Position numbers and translations under genes: made by a program. Shown here piece after piece: positions 39,462 to 47,878 of a stretch of 64,000 bases of DNA (positions are counted from its first letter, which is position 1; each line of letters opens with the position of its first letter). The stretch is from Halorussus lipolyticus. Lineage in GTDB: Archaea > Halobacteriota > Halobacteria > Halobacteriales > Haladaptataceae. The DNA lies in NCBI RefSeq assembly GCF_029338375.1, contig NZ_CP119804.1, forward strand, positions 868,001-932,000. The letters run 5' to 3'. Under the pieces are notes generated by a model that made no database searches, was not told the DNA's origin, and saw only the letters and a list, made by a program, of their open reading frames with translations.

Positions 39462-40897
39462 ATCCCAAAATCGAGGCGGTCGGAGCCTACGCCCCCCGAT
39501 TCCGGGTCTCCGCCGAGGAGTTCGAGCAGGCGTGGGGCCAGTTCCACGCCGGCGGGGTCAACTCGAAGGCAGTCCCCGACGCCGACGAGGACGCCCTGAC
39601 GATGGCCTACGAGGCTGTCCGGCGGGCGCTCGACGCCGCCGACCTCGCGGGCGCGGACGTATCATCTTTAATATTCTCCTCTACGACGCCGCCGCTGGCC
39701 GAGGAGGACCTGAGCGCCCGCCTCGGTGGGATGCTCGGCGTCGGACAGTCGGCGACCCGACACGTCGTCACCGGAAGCACGCGGGCCGGAACGCGGGCGC
39801 TCGACGCCGCGCTCTCGGCCGGGCCGTGGGACGATGGAGTGGGCTTGGTCGTGGCGAGCGACTGCCCGCGCGGCGAACCCGATAGCGCCGAGGACCACGC
39901 CGGCGGAGCGGGCGCGGCCGCGTTCGTCCTCTCGGAGTCGGGCGATGCCGAGGTGCGCGAGCGGGCCGAGTACGCCGAGGAGTTCCCCGGCACGCGCTTC
40001 CGGCGCTCGGGGTCCGAGACCGTCGAGGGCCTCGGCGCGACCGGATACGAGCGACAGGCGTTCACCGAGACGCTGGCCGGAGCGGCCGAGCAGATTGATT
40101 TCGACGGAAGCGAGATAGATGCCGCCGCGGTGCAGGCCCCGAACGGCAAGATGCCCTACCGCGCTGGGGGCGCGCTCGGCGTCGGTACCGAGACGATTCA
40201 GGCCGGCGCGACGGTCCACGACTTGGGCGATACCGGTGCGGCGAGCGTCCCGCTCGGGATTGCCAAGAGCCTCGCACAGGGTGCCGAGACGGTTCTGGCG
40301 GCGTCGTTCGGAAGCGGCGCGGGCGCTGACGCCCTGCTGGTCGAGACCGGTGGGGACGACGTGGCGGCCGAACTGGCGCTGGACGACGGCGAGGAGGTCA
40401 GCTACGCCGAATATCTCCGCAAGCGCGGCGAGTTGACCGCCGGCCCGCCGGACGGCGGCGGGGCCTACGTCAGCGTGCCCTCGTGGAAGCGCACCCTCGA
40501 CCAGCGCCACCGCTTGCTGGCAGGGAAATGTCCCGATTGTGGGAGTCTGAACTTCCCGCCGGAGGGCGCGTGTAACTCCTGCAAGTCGCTGGTCGATGAG
40601 TACGAGACGGTCGAACTCACCGGCGAGGGCACCGTCGAGGCCTCGACGGTCATCTCGCAGGGGGGTGCCCCGCCAGAGTTCGCCGAACAGCAGGCCCAGT
40701 CGGGCGATTTCGGCGTTGCTGTCGTGGCTCTGGAAGGCCCGGACGGCGGCGAGGCCAGCATCCCGGCGCAAGTCGTCGGCGCTGAGGCCGGGAGCGTCGA
40801 AATCGGTGACGCCGTAGAGACGACGATGCGGCGGATTTACACGCAGGAAGGCGTGACGAGGTACGGATTCAAGATGCGTCCGCAGGGAACGGAGTGA
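39458..40897 (+). CDS. HMG-CoA synthase-like protein fused to DUF35 zinc ribbon/OB domain, 479 aa
   Basis: Residues 1-330 resemble archaeal hydroxymethylglutaryl-CoA synthase (NPKIEAVGAYAPRFRV at the start; FSSTTPPLAEED; GAGAAAFVLSE). In true HMGCS the nucleophilic Cys lies in a A-C-K-A-G-T motif; the matching stretch here is GSTRAGTRALDA (S107-T108-R109-A110-G111-T112), so the Cys is absent. Residues about 345-479 are a DUF35 module: KCPDCGSLNFPPEGACNSCKS binds zinc, then an OB fold (VELTGEGTVEASTVI). In methanogens, thiolase, DUF35 and HMGCS are three proteins of one complex; here the last two are fused and the thiolase overlaps by 4 nt. Confidence 0.85.
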   Translation: MNPKIEAVGAYAPRFRVSAEEFEQAWGQFHAGGVNSKAVPDADEDALTMAYEAVRRALDAADLAGADVSSLIFSSTTPPLAEEDLSARLGGMLGVGQSATRHVVTGSTRAGTRALDAALSAGPWDDGVGLVVASDCPRGEPDSAEDHAGGAGAAAFVLSESGDAEVRERAEYAEEFPGTRFRRSGSETVEGLGATGYERQAFTETLAGAAEQIDFDGSEIDAAAVQAPNGKMPYRAGGALGVGTETIQAGATVHDLGDTGAASVPLGIAKSLAQGAETVLAASFGSGAGADALLVETGGDDVAAELALDDGEEVSYAEYLRKRGELTAGPPDGGGAYVSVPSWKRTLDQRHRLLAGKCPDCGSLNFPPEGACNSCKSLVDEYETVELTGEGTVEASTVISQGGAPPEFAEQQAQSGDFGVAVVALEGPDGGEASIPAQVVGAEAGSVEIGDAVETTMRRIYTQEGVTRYGFKMRPQGTE

Positions 40898-40975
40898 CCA
40901 AGGACGGATTTCACACGAGACGAGTCGCACGCCCGGAATGGCCGGGGGATTCAGTCTCGCTTTTCTGACCCCAAG

Positions 40976-41005
40976 ATAGTTTACAGAGACTGTGTATAGG
41001 TACAC
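40976..41005 (+). promoter_or_regulatory. vapB promoter and operator-like repeat
   Basis: AGTTTACA (about 40977-40984) is a TATA-like box 27 nt before the ATG at 41008. GTGTA, TAGG, TACAC (40992-41005) is an inverted repeat between box and start codon, where an antitoxin would bind to repress its own operon. Confidence 0.45.
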
Positions 41006-41007
41006 GT

Positions 41008-41223
41008 ATGGGTAGTAAGAACATCTCGATAACCGAGGACGCTTACGAGCGACTAAAAGCACACAAACGCGAGGGAGAGAGCTTTACAGACGTGATTGTT
41101 CGTCTGACGGAAGACGAGCGCGACATCATGAGCGGATTTGGCGCATGGAGTGGTACTGACAAGGGAGACCATGCTCGGAAAGCCCGCGAGCAGTTGAACG
41201 CCGAGTTTGAGGACGGTCGATGA
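41008..41223 (+). CDS. VapB-type antitoxin (UPF0330-like), 71 aa
   Basis: The protein begins MGSKNISITEDAYERLKAHKREGESFTDVIVRL, the characteristic start of haloarchaeal VapB/UPF0330 antitoxins with a beta strand and helix for DNA binding. The rest (SGFGAWSGTDKGDHARKAREQLNAEFEDG) would wrap the toxin. The stop overlaps the start of the PIN-domain toxin by 4 nt (ATGA). It neutralises that toxin and is likely to repress its own promoter. Confidence 0.9.
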   Translation: MGSKNISITEDAYERLKAHKREGESFTDVIVRLTEDERDIMSGFGAWSGTDKGDHARKAREQLNAEFEDGR

Positions 41224-41618
41224 AGTGTTTGGACAGTAGCGTTCTCATCGCGTATCTCGAAGAGGATGAGACCGCCTTACACTACATTTCTGACCACCTA
41301 GACGAACCGCTGTACGCGCCGAGTCTTGCGCTATTTGAGGTCTATCAGGGCGCGGTTTTCGGAGACGATGAAGACGAACCGGAGGTGACACGCCAGCACT
41401 TGGACTGGTTGGACGACATTCTACCGTTCACTGAGGCTACAGCGCTGGAAACAGCTCGGCTCCAGTCAGAATTGCTTGACGAAGGAACACCGCTTGCACC
41501 GCGTGACGCGATGATTGCCGGGAGCGCACGGGAAGTCGGGGCGACGTTGGTCTCCGAAGATGGGGACCTCACGAACGATGGCGTCAAGACCGTGATGGCC
41601 GCTGAATCCTATGAATAG
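41220..41618 (+). CDS. VapC-type PIN domain toxin, 132 aa
   Basis: PIN-domain endoribonuclease. The acidic residues of the PIN active site are visible: MKCLDSSVLIAYLEED (Asp5), LALFEVYQG (Glu), PLAPRDAMIAGSAREVGATLVSEDGDL (two Asp/Glu). It is translated with the antitoxin through a 4 nt overlap. VapC toxins cleave tRNA or rRNA; which one cannot be told. The downstream 227 nt are very AT-rich (TATATAA-like runs) and hold no gene. Confidence 0.92.
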   Translation: MKCLDSSVLIAYLEEDETALHYISDHLDEPLYAPSLALFEVYQGAVFGDDEDEPEVTRQHLDWLDDILPFTEATALETARLQSELLDEGTPLAPRDAMIAGSAREVGATLVSEDGDLTNDGVKTVMAAESYE

Positions 41619-41845
41619 TTCCCTATCCAACTAGCTAACAAATACATATAATTTCATAAGACACCTATATCTACATATAATATATAGTTATATGCCCTAA
41701 AGGGTTATTTATATTGCTCTAACTGAAAACACTCGATGCACCGAACAGAATAAAATCGAATCTGTTTCCGAGCGCCTGATACGCGGCCCGACCCGAAACC
41801 GAGAGATAAACGCTTAACCCCGCGCCGAACGCCGTTCTACCCGAC

Positions 41846-42742
41846 ATGAGAGACCTACAAGTCGCTGTACTCGGCGCAGGAACGATGGGTCACGGGATCG
41901 CCCAAGTCTCGGCGATGGCCGGCCATAGCGTGACGATTCGGGACATCGAGGAGGACTTCGTTCAGGACGGTCTCTCCTCGATAGAGCAGAACCTTCAGGG
42001 CGGCGTCGAGCGCGACAAAGTGACCGCCGACGAGAAAGCGGCCACGCTCGACCGCATCTCGGGCACCACCGACCTCGCCGAGGCCGTCTCGGACGCCGAC
42101 CTCGTAGTCGAGGCGGTTCCCGAGGACGTGGACCTCAAGAAACAGACCTTCGAGGACGTGGAGGCAGAAGTCGCAGACGACACCATCATCGCCTCGAACA
42201 CCTCATCGCTCCCCGTGACCGAAATCGTCTCGGCGCTGGAGAATCCCGGCCGGGGAATCGGCCTGCACTTCTTCAACCCGGTCCACATCATGCAGTTGGT
42301 CGAGGTAGTCGTCGGCGAGCAGACCGACGACGAGACTGTCGCGTTCGCCACCGACTACATCGAGGACATCGGCAAGACCGCCATCGAAGTGCAGGACACC
42401 GCCGGGTTCGCCTCCTCGCGCCTCGGGGTCGCGCTGGGCGTCGAGGCCATGCGCATGGTCGAGGAGGGCGTCGCAAGCCCCCGCGACATCGACCAGTCGA
42501 TGGAACTGGGCTACAACCACCCGATGGGTCCGGTCGAACTCGGCGACGTGGTGGGACTCGACGTGCGCCTCGACATCCTCGAACACCTCCGCGACGAGTT
42601 GGGCGAGCGGTTCCGCCCGCCCCAAATCCTGCGCCGGAAGGTCCGGGCCGGGAAACTCGGCAAGAAGACCGGCGAGGGCTTCTACGTCTGGGAGGACGGC
42701 GAAATCGTGGGCACCTCCGGCGACTGGGGTGAGGAGGAATGA
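41846..42742 (+). CDS. 3-hydroxyacyl-CoA dehydrogenase, 298 aa
   Basis: Oxidises (S)-3-hydroxyacyl-CoA with NAD. The Rossmann loop is VAVLGAGTMGHGIAQVSAMAGH (in pieces: VLGAGTMGHGIA, near residues 6-20), followed by SNTSSLPVTEIVSALENPGRGIGLHFFNPVHIMQLVEVV (in pieces) with the catalytic His in GLHFFNPV. The C-terminal domain has DTAGFASSRLGVALGVEAMRM and LGYNHPMGPVELGD. Single-domain PaaH/HbdH type. Its stop overlaps the next gene's ATG by 4 nt, so it is coupled to a hydratase. PaaH-like in context. Confidence 0.94.
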   Translation: MRDLQVAVLGAGTMGHGIAQVSAMAGHSVTIRDIEEDFVQDGLSSIEQNLQGGVERDKVTADEKAATLDRISGTTDLAEAVSDADLVVEAVPEDVDLKKQTFEDVEAEVADDTIIASNTSSLPVTEIVSALENPGRGIGLHFFNPVHIMQLVEVVVGEQTDDETVAFATDYIEDIGKTAIEVQDTAGFASSRLGVALGVEAMRMVEEGVASPRDIDQSMELGYNHPMGPVELGDVVGLDVRLDILEHLRDELGERFRPPQILRRKVRAGKLGKKTGEGFYVWEDGEIVGTSGDWGEEE

Positions 42743-43590
42743 GCGACAACAGTGAAGGCCGACCCGGTGAGGACGACATCGGAAGCCCCGAAGCGGTCGG
42801 CGACGAGTGCGAAACTGTCGGCGTCTCGGTCGGCGAGGAGGTCGAACACGTCGCCACCGTCACGCTCTCGCGGCCCGACGCCCGCAACGCCCTGAACGCT
42901 CAACTCCGCGCTGAGTTGAAGGACGTGCTGGACGCCATCGAGGCCAGCGACGTGCGTGTGGTCGTCCTGACCGGTTCCGACGAATCGGGCGCGTTCGTGG
43001 CAGGTGCCGACGTGACCGAACTCCGCGAGCGCGGTCCCCTCGAACAGCGCGAGGCCAGCAAGCGCCCCCGAGTCTACGAGTACGTGGACGACCTCGAACA
43101 GCCGGTTATCGGGGCCATCAACGGCCACGCCCTCGGCGGCGGGTGCGAGCTCGCCCAAGCCTGCGACACCCGAATCGCCCGCGAGGGAGCGAAGTTGGGT
43201 CAACCGGAAATCAACCTCGGCATCATGCCCGGCGGCGGCGGCACCCAGCGCCTCGCGCGTCTCGTCGGCGAGGGTCAAGCGATGAAACTCATCCTCTCCG
43301 GCGAACTCATCGACGCCGAGGAGGCCCGCGACATCGGCCTCGTGGACGAGGTTCACGACGAGGACGACTTCGAGGACCGAGTGTACGACCTCGCCGAGTC
43401 GATGGCCGAAAAGAGTCCGCTCGCGCTCGAATTCGCCAAGAAGGCCGTGAAGGCTTCCAGTCGGATGGACTTGGAGCAGGGTATCGAGTACGAGGCCGAA
43501 CTGTTCGCCCACCTGTTCGCCTCCGACGACAAAAACGAGGGCATCGACGCCTTCTTCGAGGACCGCGACCCCGAGTGGGAAGGGAAGTAA
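42739..43590 (+). CDS. Enoyl-CoA hydratase (PaaF-like), 283 aa
   Basis: Crotonase-fold hydratase with an acidic N-terminal extension of about 40 residues. Core motifs: LSRPDARNALNAQLRAEL, SGAFVAGADVTELRERG (oxyanion hole), GAINGHALGGGCELAQACDTRIA and LGQPEINLGIMPGGGGTQRLARLVGE (in pieces), with both catalytic Glu (in CELA and QPEINLG) kept, unlike the PaaG-like protein at 27801. It would hydrate 2,3-dehydroadipyl-CoA or another enoyl-CoA. It overlaps the upstream dehydrogenase by 4 nt. Confidence 0.93.
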   Translation: MSDNSEGRPGEDDIGSPEAVGDECETVGVSVGEEVEHVATVTLSRPDARNALNAQLRAELKDVLDAIEASDVRVVVLTGSDESGAFVAGADVTELRERGPLEQREASKRPRVYEYVDDLEQPVIGAINGHALGGGCELAQACDTRIAREGAKLGQPEINLGIMPGGGGTQRLARLVGEGQAMKLILSGELIDAEEARDIGLVDEVHDEDDFEDRVYDLAESMAEKSPLALEFAKKAVKASSRMDLEQGIEYEAELFAHLFASDDKNEGIDAFFEDRDPEWEGK

Positions 43591-43788
43591 TCGAACCGAG
43601 CGGTCCACTTCTCGCGGTTGGTTCGCGCATCGTCTCTCGCGGTTGGCGCGCGCAGAACCTCGCGCAAGCGCGCGGTAACGCGCGCCGGCACACGCCGTAC
43701 ATCAATATGTACTGGCCTAAAGCAATCTTGCGCTTGCCTTCGACTACGAAACGACCGTTCGAGACGACGGAGAATCGGGTAATTACTC

Positions 43789-44526
43789 TCAGCGCATCAG
43801 TTCGCCGCCGTTGACGTTCAGGGTCTCGCCGGTGACGAATCCGGCGTCTCGGAGGTAGGCCGCGGCGTCGGCGATGTCCTCGGGTTGGCCGAACCGCTCG
43901 ACCGGGATGTTTGCCATCTCGTCGCGCTTCTCGTCGTCGGTCCGGTCGGCGGTCATGTCGGTCTCGATGTGGCCCGGCGCGATGGCGTTGACCCGGATGT
44001 CGGGCGCGAAGTCGCCGGCGTGACTCTTGGTCAGACCGAGGAGACCGGCCTTCGACGCCGCGTAGTGGCACTCGACCGGCGCGCCGGTATAGGCCAGAAT
44101 CGACGAGACGTTCGTGACCGAGGGCGTCGGGGCGGCGTCCGACTCCTTCAGATGGGGCAGGGCGGCCTTCGTGACGTTGAACGCGCCGTTGACGTTGGTG
44201 TCCATCACGCTGTCGAAGTCCTCGGGCGAGAGGTCCTCGGTGTGGACGTGCTGGTCCACCCCGGCGTTGTTGACGACGTGCGAGAGGTCGCCGAAGGCCT
44301 CGACTGTGGCGTCCACGAGGTCGGCGGCCTCCTCGGGGTCGCCCACGTCGCCCCGGACTGCGACGGCCTCGCTGTCGGTGTTCTGCTGGATGGTCTCGGC
44401 CACGGCCCGCGCCTTCTGGGCGCTGGAAACGTAGTTGACGGCGACGTCGTAGCCGTCGCGCGCGAACCGCTCGGCGATTGCCCGGCCGATACCCCGCGAG
44501 GACCCGGTGACGAGTACTGCTGGCAT
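43789..44526 (-). CDS. SDR family 3-oxoacyl-(ACP/CoA) reductase, 245 aa
   Basis: Short-chain dehydrogenase/reductase. The NADP-binding motif is LVTGSSRGIGRAIAERFA near residues 5-22; the NNAG motif is HVVNNAGVD near 85; the catalytic Ser-Tyr-Lys set is NVSSILAYTG and YAASK (residues about 138-158). It resembles FabG/PhaB. The role may be in acyl-CoA or polyhydroxyalkanoate metabolism; the adjacent beta-oxidation genes fit but face the other way. The 198 nt gap before it holds GCGCGC-rich direct repeats and a GTACATCAATATGTAC inverted repeat. Confidence 0.92.
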   Translation of the reverse strand: MPAVLVTGSSRGIGRAIAERFARDGYDVAVNYVSSAQKARAVAETIQQNTDSEAVAVRGDVGDPEEAADLVDATVEAFGDLSHVVNNAGVDQHVHTEDLSPEDFDSVMDTNVNGAFNVTKAALPHLKESDAAPTPSVTNVSSILAYTGAPVECHYAASKAGLLGLTKSHAGDFAPDIRVNAIAPGHIETDMTADRTDDEKRDEMANIPVERFGQPEDIADAAAYLRDAGFVTGETLNVNGGELMR

Positions 44527-44617
44527 ACCCCAATCACGGCACGCCGGGGACTTGGCAGTTGCGTCTCCGCTCGTGCAGACCTCGGCGTTTATGCCCGCCG
44601 GGCGTCATGCGACTGCC

Positions 44618-45199
44618 ATGAGCGATTCCGGTTCGGCGACCCCACCCTCCGACCCGCCCCACGAACCCGAGTTGTCCGACCTGTTGGACGAACTCGAAGA
44701 ACTGGAGGAGACCGTAGACGACCCCGACGAGCGCCAGCAGGTCCGGGAGACGATTCGGGTGGCCCGCCGGGTCCAACCGACTCCGTTCGGCCGGGTCATC
44801 CGGGGGTTCGACCGCCACGACGCCTCGGAGGCGCTGGTCGGGAGCGTCCTCATCGGCGTGCCGATGCTCGCGGAGGGCGGCACGCTCGAAATCGGCGCGT
44901 TTCTGGCGCTCCACCCGGTGTCGTTCGTCGCCACCGTCCTCGCCACTATCGGCCTCGTCGTGGGCGTCCTCTACGTCGCGGAAATCCAGCAGGTCGAAAT
45001 TTATCGGCCCTTCTTCGGCGTGATTCCCCGGCGACTCGTGGGCGTGCTGGGGATTTCGTTCGTCACCGCAGTCGCGCTGATGACCGGGTGGGGGCGAATC
45101 GAGTGGTCGGACCCGTGGCTCGCGCTCTGTCAGACCACCGTCGCGTTCGCGCCGATGTCGCTGGCCGCCGCCCTCGGGGACATCCTGCCGGGGTCGTAA
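44618..45199 (+). CDS. DUF2391 membrane protein, 193 aa
   Basis: The start is the ATG at 44618. Residues 1-60 are acidic with a helical segment (LSDLLDELEELEETVDDPDE). Four or five hydrophobic helices follow: about residues 72-90, 95-125, 135-155 and 165-188. This matches the DUF2391 family of predicted inner-membrane proteins, found in several prokaryotes, of unknown function. The family resemblance (FGRVIRGFDRHDASEALVGSVLIGVPML in pieces) is convincing; no role can be proposed. Confidence 0.82.
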   Translation: MSDSGSATPPSDPPHEPELSDLLDELEELEETVDDPDERQQVRETIRVARRVQPTPFGRVIRGFDRHDASEALVGSVLIGVPMLAEGGTLEIGAFLALHPVSFVATVLATIGLVVGVLYVAEIQQVEIYRPFFGVIPRRLVGVLGISFVTAVALMTGWGRIEWSDPWLALCQTTVAFAPMSLAAALGDILPGS

Positions 45200-45317
45200 G
45201 CCCTCCTGCGATTCCGCGCTCGTCGGAGAACGTTTCAGCCGTCCGTAACGTCGGCACAAAGTATATCTGCGTGGTGCGGGTATTGGTATCTGTTCACACG
45301 GATTTCCGGTGAGACGT

Positions 45318-45473
45318 ATGATAGAATGTCCACACTGCGGTTCTGACCTGAATCGTCGGACGAAGACGCAGACGCGGCGCAACGGCGAACCACTCGGGAG
45401 CAAATCGACCGGTTCGGAACTCGTCTCCTGCCCGGACTGCGACGAGATGATAGACGGGTTCACGGCCCACTGA
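45318..45473 (+). CDS. Small zinc-ribbon protein, 51 aa
   Basis: The translation from the ATG at 45318 is MIECPHCGSDLNRRTKTQTR, then RNGEPLGSKSTGSELVSCPD and CDEMIDGFTAH. CPHCGS and CPDC form a treble-clef or ribbon zinc site. A TATA-like AGTATATC lies at about 45258-45266, giving a leader of some 25 nt. Many haloarchaea encode such 40-60 residue CPxC mini-proteins; functions are largely unknown. Confidence 0.72.
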   Translation: MIECPHCGSDLNRRTKTQTRRNGEPLGSKSTGSELVSCPDCDEMIDGFTAH

Positions 45474-45504
45474 CGGGACCCTCCTCTTTTTCGTCGAGCA
45501 GAAA

Positions 45505-45930
45505 TCAGAGCGAAGACAGCGCCTCGCGCGCGTTCTCGACGGCGGCCTCCTTGTTGGCGGGGTAGGCCTCGACTTTCGCCCGGAAGGTAATGCCCTCGCC
45601 GAGTTCGGCCTCGCCACGGTAGGCCGACTGCTTGTCGAGGCGCAGGAACATCGCGCAGTTGTCGTTCACGCGCTGGTCGAGTTCGTCCAGCAAGTTGTCG
45701 GCGTCGGGGAGTTCGGCCACCTTCGAGAGGACGTGGCGCATCTCGTCGGCGTTCTCGACGCGGGCCGAGAGGACGAGAATTCGGTCGCCGTGGTGGCCCT
45801 CGCTGGTCGCGCGCTCGATTTCGAACTCGTCGGGGAGGTAGGTCCGCAGGGCCTGCTCGACGCGCTTGTCGTCCTCGGTCGCGTAGCAGAACGCCCGCAG
45901 GTCGATGTAGTGAAACGGAACTTCGGCCAT
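45505..45930 (-). CDS. RNA-binding protein (DUF54/PF01877 family), 141 aa
   Basis: The ATG at 45930 gives MAEVPFHYIDLRAFCYATED; a TTG in-frame one codon earlier is less likely. It resembles the archaeal RNA-binding protein family PF01877, whose members associate with exosome subunits. Features: HYIDLRAFCYATEDDKRVEQAL near residues 6-27, GHHGDRILVLSARVENADEM near 46-65, and DDQRVNDNCAMFLRLDKQSAY-like sequence (LDELDQRVNDNCAMFLRLDK) near 85-104. It has the KAVEAYP-type ending (ITFRAKVEAYPANKEAAVENA). Confidence 0.85.
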   Translation of the reverse strand: MAEVPFHYIDLRAFCYATEDDKRVEQALRTYLPDEFEIERATSEGHHGDRILVLSARVENADEMRHVLSKVAELPDADNLLDELDQRVNDNCAMFLRLDKQSAYRGEAELGEGITFRAKVEAYPANKEAAVENAREALSSL

Positions 45931-45976
45931 CAAGAGACGGTAGAATCCCCGGACGGAAAAAGGCGTTTCGTTCGGT

Positions 45977-46600
45977 TCAGACCGTGACGGCGTTTTTCTG
46001 CGAGAGCGATTGCGGGACGGTCACGCGGTAGAGCGTGACTGCGCCGTGCTGGGTGACGATTCTGACCTCGGCCTCCTCGCCCTTCTCTAGACCGTCACCG
46101 TCGTCGTCGAGGAGGACGGCCGGAATCGTGATTCGGAACCGGTCGGTCTGGTCGGACAGCACCGGCACGGTGTGACCGGGGTCCTGAATCGGGCTAATCT
46201 CGAACTCGTCGCTCGCGGGGTCGATGACGTAGTTCCCGCCCGCCATGGTGGCGTTCTTACCGACGAGCGTCTCGGCGGTGTCGGGTCCTATCCACTCGAT
46301 GGTCGCCGCCGAGAGATTCACGTCCTCGGACCCCGACCCGCGCATCACGGTCAGGTTCACGTAGTCGACGTGAGCGTCGTCGGTGACGTTCCCGTAGGCG
46401 CTGACGACCTGCGCCCGATTCGAGACCTGTGCGCTGGACTCCTGACCGGTCTGTTCGGACTTGGTTTGGAGGAACCCGGCGGTGTTGACAAGGACGCCGG
46501 CGGCAATCGCGGCGACCAGCACCATAGCGATGAACACGATGAGCGTACCGATACCGACCTGTCCCCTGTCGGGGAGTCGCTTCTGCAGTGAGATGTCCAT
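45977..46600 (-). CDS. Archaellin (archaeal flagellin), 207 aa
   Basis: Class III signal: [20 protein letters not shown], with processing after the Gly in DRG, then the hydrophobic helix [19 protein letters not shown] and the spacing [19 protein letters not shown] typical of archaellins. The C-terminal part forms the outer domain ([16 protein letters not shown]). The ATG at 46600 has a Shine-Dalgarno AGGAGT nearby (46602-46608) and a TATA-like AATAAATAC near 46626. No archaellum motor genes are near. The length is normal for FlgA/FlaB-like proteins. Confidence 0.92.
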   Translation of the reverse strand: MDISLQKRLPDRGQVGIGTLIVFIAMVLVAAIAAGVLVNTAGFLQTKSEQTGQESSAQVSNRAQVVSAYGNVTDDAHVDYVNLTVMRGSGSEDVNLSAATIEWIGPDTAETLVGKNATMAGGNYVIDPASDEFEISPIQDPGHTVPVLSDQTDRFRITIPAVLLDDDGDGLEKGEEAEVRIVTQHGAVTLYRVTVPQSLSQKNAVTV

Positions 46601-46700
46601 ACTCCTAAATACGAACAAATGTATTTATTTCTTATGTATGTCTGACGCACGCTAGATGCGTCACTCGTCGGGCAGGCGTCGGAAAAAATCGACAGTGGGT

Positions 46701-46889
46701 CTACTCGTCGTCTTCGACGGCTTCCAGCGCGTCCTCGGGGATGCCGGTCTCTTGGCCGTCCTCGAAGCTGACGGTGTAGGTGCTGTCGCCGAACATCGTG
46801 TCCATCACTTGCGTAATCTGACCCTCTTGGCCGTCGTACTCGCTGTGCTCGTCGTGCAGGATGACGCTGTCGTCTTCCTCGAAGCTCAT
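46701..46889 (-). CDS. Small acidic SH3-like protein, 62 aa
   Basis: MSFEEDDSVILHDEHSEYDG starts at the ATG at 46889. The chain is a predicted small beta barrel (DSVILHDEHSEYDGQEGQI, STYTVSFEDGQE) with an acidic tail (EDALEAVEDDE). It is reminiscent of DUF1918/KOW-like small proteins of haloarchaea; not assigned with certainty. The 417 nt upstream of it (46890-47306) contain no gene. Confidence 0.68.
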   Translation of the reverse strand: MSFEEDDSVILHDEHSEYDGQEGQITQVMDTMFGDSTYTVSFEDGQETGIPEDALEAVEDDE

Positions 46890-47177
46890 GCGTCGGAATA
46901 GCCCGGCGGCCGGTAAAAACGACCCGGTTCGGGGACGGCCGAGCAAACAGTCGGCGCTCCGCTCGGAGACCGGTCGTCACGTCGTCGTCGGTCCGACGGC
47001 CGACGAGCGAACCGTCCTCGAAAGAAACAATTACAATTTATAGACGTGTATAAATAATTCCTTCAGACCATTATATGATTGTCTGTGGGCCAGTACTCGC
47101 CACCTACTCTCGGACCATCACCCGGATACTTCGGCCGTGACGAGCCACGTCCCGTCGCTCGATTCCCGCACGGGCCA

Positions 47178-47209
47178 CCGGGCGACCGAAGGCTTATTCG
47201 GTCGCCCGG
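47178..47209. promoter_or_regulatory. 13 bp perfect inverted repeat upstream of the NUDIX gene
   Basis: CCGGGCGACCGAA (47178-47190), loop GGCTTA, TTCGGTCGCCCGG (47197-47209). The stem is strong (13 bp) and lies about 98 nt before the ATG at 47307 in the gene-free stretch 46890-47306. It could be a terminator-like hairpin, an operator or an RNA structure. The stem is not followed by a T-tract on either strand. Nothing else is recognised in this stretch. Confidence 0.55.
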
Positions 47210-47306
47210 AATAGCTTCTTGGTATGATTTCGCGCTCTCCGTCCGCCGTCCGTTCACCGTCAGTCGCCAGTCGTTCGCCGCCGGTCGTCACCCGGTCGTC
47301 GCCGCG

Positions 47307-47870
47307 ATGACGACGGTAGACGACCTGTGGTATCTCACCACGCAGGCCGAACAGCAGGCCGAGCAGGTGTACCACCGTCTGACCGACGCCTACGACGACT
47401 TTCTCGAACGCACCCACAGTCGGCGAGTCTCGCGCTCGCGGTTCCGGACGCTGGCCGAGCGCATCGCCGAGTTCGGCGCACCCTACGGCGCGCACTCGGT
47501 AGTCTACCGGCCCTCGGGCGAACTCCTGTTGGTCTGGCACGCCGGCGTGGACATGTGGGTCGTCCCCGGCGGCGAACCCGACCCCGGCGAGTCCTTCCGC
47601 GAGGCCGCCGAGCGGGAACTCGCCGAGGAGGCCGGCGTCTCTGCCCAGTACGACGGCCTCGCGCTGAACGTCCGGGTGGACATCCGGTGCGACGACTACT
47701 CGACGTGGGGTGTCCTCCCGCTGTTCGAGGCCCGCCCCGAGGACGACCCGACGCCCGAACCGGCGGACCCGGACGGTGAAATCACCGAGGCGGCGTGGTT
47801 CGACGACCTGCCGGAGAACACCCGCGACCGGGACGACCTGCGGGCGTGGCGGGAGTTCGCGCTGGAGTGA
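47307..47870 (+). CDS. NUDIX hydrolase, 187 aa
   Basis: The start is the ATG at 47307 (MTTVDDLWYLTTQAEQQAEQ); upstream in-frame sequence is not coding-like. An N-terminal helical segment (residues 1-55) precedes the Nudix domain: VVYRPSGELLLVWHAG, then GGEPDPGESFREAAERELAEEAGV near residues 92-115, the complete Nudix box G-x5-E-x7-R-E-x2-E-E-x-G. LPLFEARPEDDPT and EAAWFDDLPE are later conserved parts. It hydrolyses a nucleoside diphosphate derivative, unidentified. Confidence 0.92.
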   Translation: MTTVDDLWYLTTQAEQQAEQVYHRLTDAYDDFLERTHSRRVSRSRFRTLAERIAEFGAPYGAHSVVYRPSGELLLVWHAGVDMWVVPGGEPDPGESFREAAERELAEEAGVSAQYDGLALNVRVDIRCDDYSTWGVLPLFEARPEDDPTPEPADPDGEITEAAWFDDLPENTRDRDDLRAWREFALE

Positions 47871-47878
47871 CGCCGGCG

